DNA from: Lycium barbarum | Taxonomy: Eukaryota; Streptophyta; Magnoliopsida; Solanales; Solanaceae | Direction: 5' to 3' | Assembly (NCBI RefSeq): GCF_019175385.1 | Contig: NC_083346.1 | Location: 57,069,821 to 57,133,820, forward strand | Length of the DNA stretch: 64,000 bases | In this document: in pieces, positions 1 to 10,660 of the stretch | How positions within the stretch are numbered: the first letter of the stretch is position 1 | Layout of the letters: every line of letters begins with the position of its first letter | Notes under the pieces: generated by a model | Told to the model about the DNA's origin: nothing | The model's input: only the letters and a program-made list of their open reading frames with translations | The model's database searches: none | Made by a program: the position numbers and the translations under genes

Positions 1-64
1 TAAAATGATTGAACTAATTAAGTTTAAATTGTAAGGAAGTAGTAGTTCACTACTAAAAAAACTG

Positions 65-426
65 CATTTTCCGACCTAAAAAAAAGGGCAATTTCCGACC
101 TCATAAGGTCGGTTTTGGGCAAAAACCGACCTCAAAATTAGGTCGGAAAAGAGTGGGTCGGAAATATTACCGACCTCATGAGGTCGCCAAAAACCGACCT
201 CATGAGGTCGGTAATTTTTTTTTAATAGGATATTAATTATATGAAATACCAACCTCATTATGTCGGTAAATTATATTAATAATATAATGATATTAGTTTA
301 CCGACCTCATGAGGTCGGTAATTTGCAATTTCTGGAAATATTTTGCAGAAAACCGACCTCATGAGGTCGGTAATTTGCAATTTTTGAATTTTTTTTTTTG
401 CAGAAAACCGACCTCATGAGGTCGGT
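65..426. repeat. Left subterminal palindrome array of CACTA-1
   Basis: This region holds six near or exact copies of the perfect 20-bp palindrome ACCGACCTCATGAGGTCGGT (for example at 193-212, 300-319, 352-371 and 407-426) plus degenerate or half copies nearer the tip. Subterminal repeats of CACTA elements are the usual binding sites for their DNA-binding transposase protein. Here each site is itself a full palindrome, so it could bind a dimer or form a cruciform (inference). Confidence 0.85.
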
Positions 427-1966
427 ACTATGCAAGAAAAATGGTAGCACCTAGCTGTTATTCCAGTTGCCCACCTGTCAAGATGAAAATAATTTTACTT
501 TCAACTAAAACCAGCTCAAATAGCTGCCAATAATACACCAAACTACTATAAATACGTAAAACATTAAGCTACTATTACAACACATATATTACAACCACCA
601 ATACATCAAATTCAATTCGAAACTACTACAAAGTTGAATAAAAACATCAATCAAACATTCACAAGAGACATTAAGCTACTTCAACTTTTGCAAACATCAA
701 AACAACATTAAACTATTTCAACAATTGTAAACATCCACAAAACATTAAACTAGTCTACACTAAGTTAGTATACAACATTAGACTACTTCACCCCTCGCAA
801 ACATCCACAAAACACTTACACAATCCACAAATCATATGGAGGTGGAAGACTATATGAAATGCCATTCATGAGGGGATCATGAGGCAATGGAGAGCCGCGT
901 GGTGGGAGACGTGGCGACGGGCTTCTATCTCTAATCGCAAGGTTTTCTGGTGGTCTCCAGGGAACCCCCGTCTCCTTAGCTTTCTTTGTTTTCTTACTCC
1001 TCTTTTCGCCTGCCATCTATGTTTGTTGTTCCTTTTAATATCACTCTGTAATCAAACAGAAAAGTATTCAAAAGCTAGCCTCAAGCAATTAGGAGTTTGT
1101 TTGGGGTAGAAATATAAAGAAGTTCAGCAAAATTAAACAACTTTGCAGAGAAGTCATTCTCTACCTGACTTCAGCTCTAAACAACAAAAGAATACTAGCA
1201 TTTTCTATCCTTGCTACAACTTAAAAGGAGCTAACTTATTTAGCATTAACATATCACATTGGATCTTGACCACATTTCACAGCACATTCTCTCAGTATGG
1301 ATGTTACTATTCTTTAGAAGTTTCTTAGATTCCATAGATGTTAGTCAAGCAGTTATACAGCAAATAAATCAAATCTTTAGCATGATCAACTGATTCCTGC
1401 CCTCTTCTAGTCAATAAGCTGTCAAGCTTTGGTTAACGAAGAATTTCTCATACTTTTTTTAGATCAGTGGTTTAGACAAGTGGGAAGAAAGAGAAGATGC
1501 AAAAGAAACCAATTGAAATTCATACAACATATTAGGAGGATATCTCTGCATTTGAAGTGAACTTTAGAATGCTGGAAATATTGTGTTCAAATTATTATTA
1601 GATACTAAACAAACAGCTGGTGTCTTGAGTATGTTGTTTATTAAAGTCCTTTCCAGTTAGAGTCAAGCATGAAGCAACCTTAACCAAAATAAATAGCTCA
1701 TAATAAGAGTTGACCAACAACATCATGAAGTAATCCAGCTGAAAGGCTACATTCTGAGAAGCTTTCAAGTTCTAATCACATTTGATATCAAGAGAGTGTT
1801 CCAAAACAGACATATACTTGAATCAGATATAAAGACAATGCATAAGAACATATTAAGTCGATCATTAAATTTGTACATTGAACTATAGGTATATGCATTG
1901 AACACATTAACATGTTACAGTTATCAGAAGCATCAAGCAATAAATGTCACGCAAATAAATAATTAC
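427..1966. other. CACTA-1 interior without an assigned gene
   Basis: I recognise no protein in this stretch, nor in 2021-2875 apart from the captured pieces listed separately. It is A/T-rich with intron-like character. A short minus-strand reading at 816-1016, rich in Pro, Arg and Ser, could be part of a captured or native exon, but I cannot name it. Confidence 0.5.
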
Positions 1967-2020
1967 CAGCAGTATCCCACAACCCTAGATTGACAGTGGC
2001 TATACAGTGGGCACATAATC
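1967..2020 (-). pseudogene. Captured exon of a ROP/RAC (plant Rho) small GTPase, internally deleted
   Basis: Read on the minus strand, the segment encodes DYVPTV, then after a gap TVNLGLWDTAG. These are the effector-region and switch-II signatures of plant Rho GTPases, which act as membrane-associated molecular switches. It is flanked by intron signals in the right places: TTTGACAG immediately before and GTAATT immediately after. A standard ROP exon of this kind would be about 88 nt. This one is 54 nt, so about 34 nt between the two motifs are missing and the frame is broken. I find neither the preceding exon (P-loop) nor the following one in the element. It lies in the same orientation as the PPR fragment in the CACTA element. 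The match is short, but two diagnostic blocks plus splice borders make chance unlikely. Confidence 0.72.
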
Positions 2021-2875
2021 CTGTCAAACAATTGCATGAATGAGGGAAGAGCAGTTGATGTTAAATTAGGGAAAGATGAAGGGACTACTTCTCGGAATAT
2101 AAAAACTTAGATATTTCAATTGACAAACAAAAAAGAGTAGATTCTATGCATGTAAAGTCATATGTGATAATACAACATTTTCCCTCAAAACCACAAAATA
2201 TGTAAATGCATCAAAGAGCAAACACCAGACAATCAGATATAATTATCACCAAGTTCATATTGAAGTAAATTCAATGTCTTCTCTTCCTTACATTTAAGGC
2301 TAATTATGACAATTTTATTTAGAAGGGACATGTGATGAGTTTGGTAAGAAATAACTCAGTATGGCATAACAAAACAAACATGTAAACCAAAAGATCAAAA
2401 CAAGATAACGACTTAGCGCCCGACAAGATATTAGGCCAAACAGACCTTCAATAAGCAAAAAAAACCAAAACACGCAGCAGGAACTTATGGACATGCCTAA
2501 GCAAAAATCTGAGACACTCGAATTTCTTTTCAAAAACTGAATAAAGGCTAATAAGACACGCACTGTTTACATAATGTTTATCAGTATATATTCACGAATA
2601 AGGCCTGAAATGAATCAAATTATGGATACAAGAGAATAAACAGAGAAAATGAGGCAAGAGGATGAATGCAATTTTACAAGGTAATACACATTGAAAAAGG
2701 AAAAAACTAGAAAGAAAAAAGAAGGAGAAAATAAGTTGTGTATTTTCTGGAAGATGATCAGAAAATGATTATCCAAGATAAAACATTTTTCGAGAAACAT
2801 CTTTTCCTTTAAGTCCCATTTCTTTAAAAACACAGCTTTATTTTTTTAATATCATTTTCCAGGTTTGATGTAAAT

Positions 2876-3772
2876 GCAAGTGTCGTACGGCAATGATAAG
2901 ATACACAAATTGAATCTTTATTATAACTCCAACAATCAGGCGTTACAGCTCTGTCAATCATCTCATCTATCAATTGGTAAGCCTCATCAACCTTATCACT
3001 CTTACAAAGCTTCTTAATAATACAGTTGTAGGTAAAAACATTAGGCACAAGTTTGTACCTTTTCATCCGATCAAGGACCCTGAAAGCCGAATGAATATCA
3101 TCCTTCACACAATAAGCATGAATAAATATTGAATAGGTAAAAGCATCTGGTTTAAGCCCCACAGACCTCATTTTTACGAACAACTCATAGGCCTCATCCA
3201 TTTTTCCTGCCTTGGAAAATGACTCCAAAATGCTGTTACAAGCTAACACATCGATCGAAAAACCTCTCTCAAGCATTTCATCGAACAGTTTACGCGCCTC
3301 AACTACTTCCCCTAAATCTCCCCATCCCCTAAGCATAATGCTATACGATTTCACACTCAACGCGCATTCATCCTTAACTCTATCGAAAAACTATTTCGCT
3401 TCTTTCATATGTTTTCTTTTACACAATGCAAGCAAAAGCTGATCAACATCAACTACACTAGATGTAATTCCAAAATCAACCATTTTATCAAAACTCCTAA
3501 TTGCATCAACAGGCAAATTAGCTCTACTATAACATCTAAAAACAACCCAAAAAATATCTCGACTAAATTCGCAAGATTTGTTTCTTTTTACCTCAACAAG
3601 AAAATCCCATAACAAGGGAAACTGTTTGCTACTTCCTAATATATGAACTGGGAATGTGATAGCTTTCTTTACTATGATTAAAATCGGGTAATTTCTGTGC
3701 CCATATGAAGAATCTATGAGAAGAAAATCCAAGATTTTTGCAACGTTTAAGGACTTGTTCAATTAAAAAACA
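2876..3772 (-). pseudogene. Captured pentatricopeptide repeat (PPR) gene fragment, P-class
   Basis: The minus strand encodes four consecutive 35-residue PPR motifs (visible cores include SYSIMLRGWGDLGEVVEARK, NSILESFSKAGKMDEAYELF and TYNCIIKKLCKSDKVDEAYQ) plus upstream degenerate units. PPR proteins bind organellar RNA in mitochondria or plastids. Breaks: an in-frame TAG at 3391-3393 separates two parts of one continuous frame. A frameshift near 3640-3660 splits the N-terminal part, where the better reading lies in another frame and begins with IEQVLKRCKNLGF. The 3' end loses PPR character after the WSYN motif near 2925. The start codon and any targeting peptide are absent. Its position inside the CACTA element makes it a transduplicated fragment, not a resident gene. 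A parental gene should exist elsewhere. Confidence 0.88.
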
Positions 3773-4025
3773 TTAGGCATACCTCAAATGATTGGCTGTG
3801 GACGCGATGGCGATGGCGACGGCGGTACTGATTAGGGACGGTGGCGACGGTGACGAAAGTACTGATTAGGGATGGCGGCGACGGTGACGACCTGCAATGA
3901 TAGTGATATCGACGACGTATTATTAGGGTTAGAGAGAGAGAGAGGGGGGAGTGAAAACGTGATTGGGAAAGAGAGAAGGGTTTATTAATTTGAGTCTGTT
4001 TTAATTTAATTTATTTTTCAATTAT

Positions 4026-4350
4026 ACCGACCTCATGAGGTCGGTATATTTAATAATTTTATTTTTAATTTAAAAGAATACCGACCTCGTGAGGTCGGTA
4101 TATTTAATAATTTTATTTTTAATTTAAAAGAATATCGACCTCACGAGGTCGGTATTCTTTTAAATTAAAAATAATATTATAATATTAGGCATCAAATAAA
4201 TTTCTGACCTACTGAGGTCGGTATATTATTTTTTTAAATTTTGATATAAAATTACCGACCTCATGAGGTCGGTTTATTTTTAAAAAAAATTGAAAAATAA
4301 ATATTATGACTTTACCGACCTCATGAGGTCGGTTTTTTGAGGTCGGGAAA
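4026..4350. repeat. Right subterminal palindrome array of CACTA-1
   Basis: About six copies of the same palindrome occur (4026-4045 exact; 4079-4098 with CGTG at the centre; others near 4134, 4203, 4253 and 4313), separated by A/T-rich spacers. Two adjacent spacers (after 4046 and after 4099) are near-identical, so part of the array grew by tandem duplication. Several copies carry C-to-T or G-to-A changes at the central CpG-like step, fitting methylation-driven decay. Confidence 0.85.
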
Positions 4351-4373
4351 TCCTGTTTTTTTTAGTAGTGGTT

Positions 4374-5743
4374 CCTTTTTTATATCATCAACAAATATTT
4401 ATAAAATATGGTGTTATTCTAATCTGAACCATATGGGGGGATGGAAAGGTGGAAATAGGAGAAATATGTTGACTTTTTATGAATATATCGGAGAGTTCCT
4501 TGGGTACATTTGATTAGAAATTGAGGCGAAACACCATAACGTACGGAAGGAAATAACCAAAGAGATGATCAGCTCATTTTGAACATTTGTATATTCTCTA
4601 CACCACCGACGCACATATATAATAAAAAAATAAAAACCGTGGAGTATATACCAAGATAAAGTTTAATCTATACAGGGAAAATATTGTGGATACGATAGTT
4701 CTTTCCACAAGATAAAATTAGAACATTTGTAGGACTGATAATTAGACACAGTCATAAGTAGTATATACTGTGAAAAAGGAAAAATTACTGATAGTTAAAG
4801 TAACAGATGCAGGAAAAGGCAAGAACGATAAAATTTCTTATAAAAAGGAGACATAACGTAAAGTGTGACTGGTCTGTGTAGATCAACAAATAAGAGGACG
4901 TCTAGCTTTGCTTTGTATCTACTCTTACCAATGCAAATCAAATTTGATCTATCATGTATTCCAGGGGGGGGGGGGGGGGGGGGGGGGGTCTAGAGTAGCA
5001 GTTGTTTCCTACTTAGATATGCCAACTATCTAAAGACAGAGAAGACAATATGAAATGTAGTAAATTGATGGTATGGTCAAAGTCCAAACCAAGAAAACAT
5101 CCTCAGATCATTTAGTCAGTACGTTTGCTCAATTACGTTATTTAGGGGTATCACCGCAGTACAATAAAATGGCAAAACAAAAAAATCACATATCTCTTTG
5201 TCGATAAAATATTGAAATTTAAAATGCAGTTTCTCTTTCAGCCTTCGAAACTACGCAGCCAACTAAAGTATACCAAAAAGGGAGAAAATATCAACGGACC
5301 AGTTTACCCAGTTTACATGGTACAACTTACCTGTGATGACGAACTCTATGAATGATTTTTATTTTTAGTTCAAATCGGTCAAACTTGTATAGTAATTTCA
5401 ACCAAGTGAATACATAAAGTAGTTTGGGGTAATTTTGCAAGAAGTTAAAGTTGTCTCTCATCATTTGAAATATATCATAATATGACATTACGATAATCAG
5501 AGATAGCACCTAGATAAAACTCTGGCACGCCAAATTCGAGAAAGATTAGGGACAATATCATATGTTTTAATAAACTCACTGTAGATTGTGACGGAATGCT
5601 TGAAATGGAGATTATTTCATCTTCAAAAAGAGCGACGTTTAGTGAAGAAGATGATTCAGATGAACTCTTCACAGTGTATGCAATTAGCATCTGCCCATTG
5701 TCCTTTGCCCTGCAATGTAGCGATAGGAATTGTGATTTTTTTT
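4374..5743. other. Unassigned sequence between CACTA-1 and the RPA-like gene remnant
   Basis: I see no recognisable gene here. It is A/T-rich except for a 25-bp G run at 4964-4988. Because the Helitron RPA-like gene runs toward lower coordinates and ends near 5744, the Helitron 3' terminus (a hairpin followed by CTRR) should lie in this stretch or have been lost. I could not locate it with confidence. Confidence 0.4.
4964..4988. repeat. Poly-G tract of 25 bases
   Basis: An uninterrupted run of 25 G on the plus strand lies between CCA and TCTAGAG. Such tracts are rare in A/T-rich plant DNA, can form G-quadruplexes and are unstable. A sequencing or assembly artefact is also possible. Confidence 0.9.
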
Positions 5744-6051
5744 TTAGGAAGTTGTCAATAAATAGAAATATGGCAGTGTGCGCACAAAGTTTGTGTGATA
5801 CCAATTCATTAACTTTGTTGCCTGTGAGTACAGAGGGTTGATTAGGATCGTCAAATTGAACCTTATTGTCAGTCGAGTGTCTGCGTGGAATATATTTGTT
5901 GATGAATAAAGTTAAACATTTATATACATGTGCCGGAAAAACTTTACAATACCTTTCTTAAAGTTAGAAACAGTTATCCGTTTAGCGAGAATCACAGGAT
6001 ATTGTTGGAGTTGCCGCAACAATTGAGTTCCATCATTGTCCGCAAGTTCTT
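5744..6051 (-). pseudogene. Helitron RPA-like gene, 3' exons beyond the Gypsy insertion
   Basis: The reading continues exactly where the right flank of the Gypsy stops: 6046-5953 encodes ELADNDGTQLLRQLQQYPVI and ends at a GTATTG donor. After a GCAG acceptor, 5880-5744 encodes RFNLTILINPLYSQATKLMN and ends in TAA. Both match the C-terminal OB-fold of plant RPA1-like proteins. The 5-bp target duplication at the junction is TTCTT on this side and TTCTC on the other, one mismatch. Confidence 0.78.
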
Positions 6052-6390
6052 TGTTACACCTCGGAAAAAATTTCCGTTCATGCACAGTGAATAGACTGAC
6101 AAAGGGTACGACTTATGCGATGTTTTGATAAGTAAGAAATAGCGTTTGACGATCCTAATCGAAATTTTAAAGACATTGGAGGTGAGGGAAGAAAGTTGTC
6201 AAGGAAGGCAAGGCATACGTTGTGTATCGGAAAGAATTATGAGTAACGAGTCAATGATAACTAAATGGTGCTTTGGAGAAGAGTTATAACATCCTTTAGA
6301 TTGTTAATGAGGTGATAAACAAATGCTAAGAAGGTTCCCTAAGGATTGGAGATCAAACGAAGTGACAAGAAAAAGATCAGTGAAAGGATA

Positions 6391-6640
6391 AGTTATACGG
6401 TCGATTATACGGTCCGTATAACGTTATACGATCCGTATAATGGACCGTCGGATTGTCACAGAATGAAGTTGTGGAGGGGCGTGATTTCACGGTCACTTAT
6501 ACGGACCGTATAAATTTATACGGACCTTATAATGTGCCGTGAAATCGACACAGAATGGGATGATCACTGGAGCAGTTTTACGGTCACTTATACGGACCGT
6601 ATAAATTTGTACGGACCGTATAAGTGTCCGTATAATGGTG
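6391..6640. promoter_or_regulatory. Array of TATACGG/CCGTATA inverted repeats in Gypsy-1 U3
   Basis: Seven or so copies of the arms TATACGG and CCGTATA, separated by one base (A or T), occur within 250 bp upstream of the leader. The matching array in the right LTR is at 14633-14877. The position in U3 suggests transcription-factor or silencing-factor sites (inference). Confidence 0.7.
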
Positions 6641-7639
6641 TCGGGACAAATTTTGCATTTATAAAATAATATCTCGAGTTCATTTAATTCATTTCATCTT
6701 CTCTCTCCACGACCCAATAGCTCTCTAGAACCTTCCACACACTCAATATACACGAATTCATGAGAAATTGATGATCAACTTCATCAAATCAAGAGAAACA
6801 AGTGTAAGAAACACATCAAAGTTCATCCAAGTCAAGAATTTCCATGGAAAGTGAAACTATAGTTTTGCTCAAATGAAGTATTTCTAACCAAAGCTTGTTC
6901 GTACACCATCTAAGGTAAGTTTTATGGTATTTACATGTTATTTGAGGTACTTGAAAGGTTGAAACACATGGATTGTAGAAGATATAGGAAATGGGTCATG
7001 AATGAGTGAATAGTGTCATGTTGAGTGGTAGTTTGGGATGAAGTATGAATATTGGTATGTTGTGATTGTAAATATGTTATGAATGACATTTAGAATATGG
7101 AATAAGTATTATATGTGAGAAAATGCAATAATGAACTATGACTATGATTATGGAGAAATTGGAGTGAAATAGTGAAATGTGGGTAATGTAGACGAATGAT
7201 GATTGTTGTTCGCGATATTGTGAATGTTGTCATGGATGTTGGGAGTTGATATATGATATGGGGAAAAGTTGTATAAACAAAGGAAATGCTGCCCAATTTT
7301 CTTTAGCTCTAGTAAGTACGTTTAGGTAATCGATTAGCTAATGTTCATACGACTTCTCTTGAAGGTAGAAACGTGGGCATTGAAGGAGAACAAGCAAGCG
7401 ATAGAATAGTTAAACGGAAAAGGTATGTGAGGCTAGTCCTTTCTTTCTATGGCATGAATCCGATGGTATGATTCTTCTTTCTTCTCCATGAATCTCCTAC
7501 ATTCCGGAAAGCTAATAGTCCATGTTCATGAATAGCTATATGAGATATGAGATATGTTGCGAGCCCAATAATGATGATGATAAGCTTGAGTCTAAATAGT
7601 CTAGAGTTCATGATATGATGTTCCTATAAAGTTAATGAT

Positions 7640-7840
7640 ATTGTTTGTTGTACACACTCACCTTATATACTATTTCCTTCAAGGTGAGGCAGAATATCGT
7701 TGAGCTAATGATCTCATTATTGTATACACTCACCTTATACATATGTTCCCTTCAAGGTGAGGCAGAATACTATTAAGTTAATGATGTCAGTTATTGTATA
7801 CACTCACCTTATATACTATTTCCTTCAAGGTGAGGCAGGA
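7640..7840. repeat. Three tandem units each containing a CTCACCTT/AAGGTGAG hairpin
   Basis: Units start near 7649, 7721 and 7795 (period about 73 bp). Each holds the 8-bp arms CTCACCTT and AAGGTGAG separated by 16-17 nt. The right LTR has the same array near 19146-19340. Other Gypsy LTRs in the window keep one copy (17878, 38861, 54385, 60372). Confidence 0.85.
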
Positions 7841-8220
7841 TACTTATAGATGTCCATAATGGAATTGGGGGTTCACGACCTTATGTTACTTCGATAAAGT
7901 ATAGCTATCTTGGAGTTATTATACATGCATTATGATGAGTATATGTTGACAATATTACACTGTACCTATATGGACGGGCAGACATACACACCACTATAGT
8001 GGGCAGCTTATACCCCGGACGCGGGAGGCCTAGACGCAGGTTAATCATTATCACACCGTACCTATATGGACGGACAGCTTATACATTTATATATTATCAC
8101 ACCGTACCTATATGGACGGGCAGCTTATACATTTATACATTTATGCATACATGACATGACGACGATTATGAAGTAAGCCAGCATGCATGATTCCTTCTAC
8201 AATTGACAGTCAGTTACAGT

Positions 8221-8726
8221 CAGTGTTTTAAAAGGCGTTTTTGAGGCGAGCCTCGGGGCGAGCCCCGGGGCGGGGCGTACCAAAAATGTCTCGGGGCGAT
8301 GGGTCGGGGCGCAAGTCCCCAAAGGCGTACGCCCAACAATTTGGGGCGTACGCCCAGGCGTTTGGGGCGAGTTTTTTTTTTGTTGGGGCGTAAGCCTAGG
8401 CGTTTGGGGCGAGTTTTTTTTTGTTGGGGCGTAAGTCCAGAAAACTTCTTCAAACTAAAACGAAATTTGTTAAATAAGTCCTTAGTATAATGCCCAAATT
8501 TTCAAAAGTCAACATGTAATTACTCAAATATTTTAAAAAGGAACTGAAACATTAAATTTAAAAGTCAAGACCTTTTTTTATTGCTAGAATGCCTAATATA
8601 TGTTCTTTTCCAATTATTTATCTTATTTTCTACTATCTCAAAAAAGTAACGAGCAGTTACTTATACTTGTAAGTACGTATAATAGATTGTTCTAATTAGT
8701 TTTTTTGTGGGGGTGGAGTATGTATA

Positions 8727-8804
<78 letters not shown>

Positions 8805-8992
8805 TTATTTATTGTTTTCTTCAATTTTTTACGTTATTTAACCAATTTAAAAGTATTTATTATAATTATATCATTTTATAAAATACTAAAAATTAAAGTC
8901 TCATGAGGCTTACGCCTCGTGCCTCGGGGCTTACGCCTCGCTGAGGCAGACATAAAACGCCTCGCCTTACGCCCCCGCCTTTTAAAACACTG
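8221..8992. mobile_element. hAT-type MITE inside the Gypsy-1 left LTR
   Basis: Terminal inverted repeats are CAGTGTTTTAAAAGGCG and CGCCTTTTAAAACACTG. The 8-bp duplication GTTACAGT occurs at 8213-8220 and 8993-9000. The right LTR has the empty site with a single GTTACAGT near 19668. The ends are rich in GGGGCG and GCCTCG repeats. The centre is A/T-rich with a long TA microsatellite. It has no coding capacity. Confidence 0.93.
8738..8801. repeat. (TA)n microsatellite
   Basis: An uninterrupted TA dinucleotide run of about 64 bp lies in the middle of the hAT MITE, preceded by a short TG run. Confidence 0.95.
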
Positions 8993-9322
8993 GTTACAGT
9001 TGCTCCTTCTTTGATGTTTCCTTTTATCTCATTGACGTATTGTTATTATTTATGCCTCTCATACTCAGTACAATGTTCGTACTGACGTCCGTATTCTTTG
9101 GACGTTGTGTTCATGCCCACAGGTAGATAGGGAGGTGAGCTTGATCCAGATTCGTAGAAGCTAGTAGCTGACTTGAGAGCACTCCATTGTTCTGGAGGTG
9201 CCGTGATTATTCTTTTGTATATTTTTGGGCACGACGGGGTCCTGTCCCGTCCCTATGTCTAGCACTCTCGTAGAGGCTCGTAGATACACAGTGTGGATTA
9301 TATGGTCTCACGAGGTTGCTAT

Positions 9323-9361
<39 letters not shown>

Positions 9362-9545
9362 TCGATGGCCGAAGGGTTTATGTATATAAAAGTATTTATG
9401 TTTTCAAATGAAAGATGATTTCTTATGATTTGAATATGAATTTGATAAAAGAAGGCTTAATGAGTATGATGAGTAGCAGAATGAGTGGTGCTCGGCGGTT
9501 AGCCCGGGGTACCCGTCACGGCCCCTAGCCGGGTCGTGACAAAAG

Positions 9546-9557
9546 TGGTATTAGAGC
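9546..9557 (+). promoter_or_regulatory. Gypsy-1 primer-binding site (tRNA-iMet type)
   Basis: TGGTATTAGAGC lies four bases after the left LTR. It matches the usual initiator-Met primer site TGGTATCAGAGC with one C-to-T change. Confidence 0.88.
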
Positions 9558-9754
9558 AGTTCAGTTCTAGGAAGTGTCTACGAGCCGTGTCTAGTAGAGT
9601 CTTGTTTATGGTGGGTTGGGCGCCACACTAATAAACAGGAGGCTACAGGGCATTTAGGAAGAATGACCATCTTTCATCGTAAGATATTGTGCGATAGAGT
9701 TGTATTATAAGATTATTCCCTCCCTAATTGTGCATCATAATTTCAGCAAAATTG

Positions 9755-10474
9755 ATGAAAGGAAAAGCTACGGCAGCCCAGAAGGGCAAGATAGTAGTTG
9801 AAGAAGGGCTTGAACGGGAGCCGTCTATAGATATGGAGGAGGGCGAACCCCAGAATAAGGCCTTGCCTCGATTTTCCCATACTTCACCCACTTTCGAGGA
9901 TCAGAGGGGAGCCTCAACTTTAGCTCCAGCACCCCCCGTTCCTCCACCAGATGCCTTGGGCCAAGAGATGAGACAGGTTATTCTTTTACTGACTCAATTA
10001 GTAGCCGCTCAAGCTCGGCAGCAGGATGTGGGCCACGATAACAGGGTTTGGAAAAAGAGAGTTAATTCTTCAGGGTTTGATCATGAGTTTAGGGGTGATT
10101 GGAGGCAACAATTCTCTAGGCACTCAATTCGTTCAACAAGTGGTGCTCCTCCGCAGTTTCCTAGACCCAGGTTTGATGGACCTACTTATTCTAGGTCACC
10201 CCAGAGTCTCAGAGTTTCCAGTTCTCGGATTCGGAGTGGTTCTAGTCAGACGAGATCCTCGGTACCACGATGTACTCAGTGTCGCAGGTTACATTGGGGA
10301 TCGTGCCACTTGAGCTCGGATGTTTGTTATACATGTGCTCGACCAGGCCATCTCATGCGTGACTGCCCATGGAGGCGTGGTAAGGGTAAGGCTTGGGGTA
10401 CGGGAGTGATAGTTGGCTCTTCGTCGCCAGTACGCCCCCCTAAGGCCAAGGCCACAGATGTTAGTAGGTGGTGA
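9755..10474 (+). pseudogene. Gypsy-1 gag, internally deleted
   Basis: The open frame starts at the ATG at 9755 (MKGKATAAQKGK), has a Pro-rich linker and the segment LLTQLVAAQARQQDV, and ends with the zinc knuckle region (CTQCRRLHWGSC, then CYTCARPGHLMRDCP, a CX2CX4HX4C motif). Next to the fuller gag of Gypsy-2 it lacks the central retrotransposon gag domain: the reading jumps from QQDVGHDN to a Ser/Arg-rich linker. The remaining product could still bind nucleic acid but probably could not assemble capsids (inference). Confidence 0.85.
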
Positions 10475-10573
10475 TAGAGACCAAAGAGGGACGCCCAGTC
10501 CAAGTGGATCCTAGCACCATATCCATGCATTAGCTGAGCGACAGGATCCTGAGCCCTCCCCTGATATTGTTCC

Positions 10574-10660
10574 AGGTATATTGTTAGTATCCTCTTATGA
10601 TATGTGTGCATCGATTGATTCGGATCCTATGCTGTCATGTATCACCCCGTTGTGATGATT
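10574..10660 (+). pseudogene. Gypsy-1 protease start remnant
   Basis: The translation gives LLVSSYDMCASIDSDP followed by SCITPL. This resembles the beginning of a Gypsy aspartic protease around its D-S/T-G-like active site, but no protease continues. It marks where the pol deletion begins. Gypsy-2 has an equivalent remnant just after its gag. Confidence 0.55.

Larger units (their letters stand above)
48..4370. mobile_element. CACTA-1: non-autonomous CACTA (En/Spm-like) transposon carrying host gene fragments
   Basis: The left end begins CACTACTAAAAAAA and the right end is its inverted counterpart (TTTTTTTTAGTAGTG). The similarity runs about 28 bp inward, up to a CCGACCT motif. The trinucleotide GTT lies on both sides (45-47 and 4371-4373), the 3-bp target duplication expected for CACTA elements. 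Both ends are followed by arrays of a 20-bp palindrome. I see no transposase inside, so the 4.3-kb element would depend on an enzyme from elsewhere. Its cargo, all on the minus strand, is an exon of a ROP GTPase gene and a PPR gene fragment. That is the architecture of a gene-capturing (Pack-CACTA) element. Confidence 0.9.
6052..9541 (+). repeat. Gypsy-1 left (5') LTR
   Basis: The LTR is 3490 bp including a 772-bp MITE and its duplicated target, so about 2.7 kb net. In order it contains inverted TACGG/CCGTA repeats (U3), the core motif GGAAATGCTGCCCAATTTTC near 7286, a three-unit hairpin tandem repeat (7640-7840), repeats of the type CCGTACCTATATGGACGGGC near 7965-8120, and a TA microsatellite near 9328-9357. 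It is 97% or so alike to the right LTR by eye, with a few indels. Confidence 0.92.

Noticed and set aside
816..1016. Minus-strand reading rich in Pro/Arg/Ser inside CACTA-1 as a gene
   Set aside because: No family recognised, no clear splice context, and only 66 codons. It may be part of a captured exon but I cannot support a call.
2824..3762. Functional resident PPR gene
   Set aside because: It has an in-frame TAG, a frameshift and no start or targeting region, and sits inside a bounded CACTA element.
5475..5804. Minus-strand open frame of 109 codons overlapping the RPA-like 3' exon
   Set aside because: The RPA-like similarity lies in a different frame of the same strand at 5744-5880, and the rest matches nothing I know. 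Probably a frame shadow.
7640..7840. CRISPR-like repeat and spacer pattern
   Set aside because: Only three units inside an LTR of a plant element. The hairpin tandem repeat explains the pattern.
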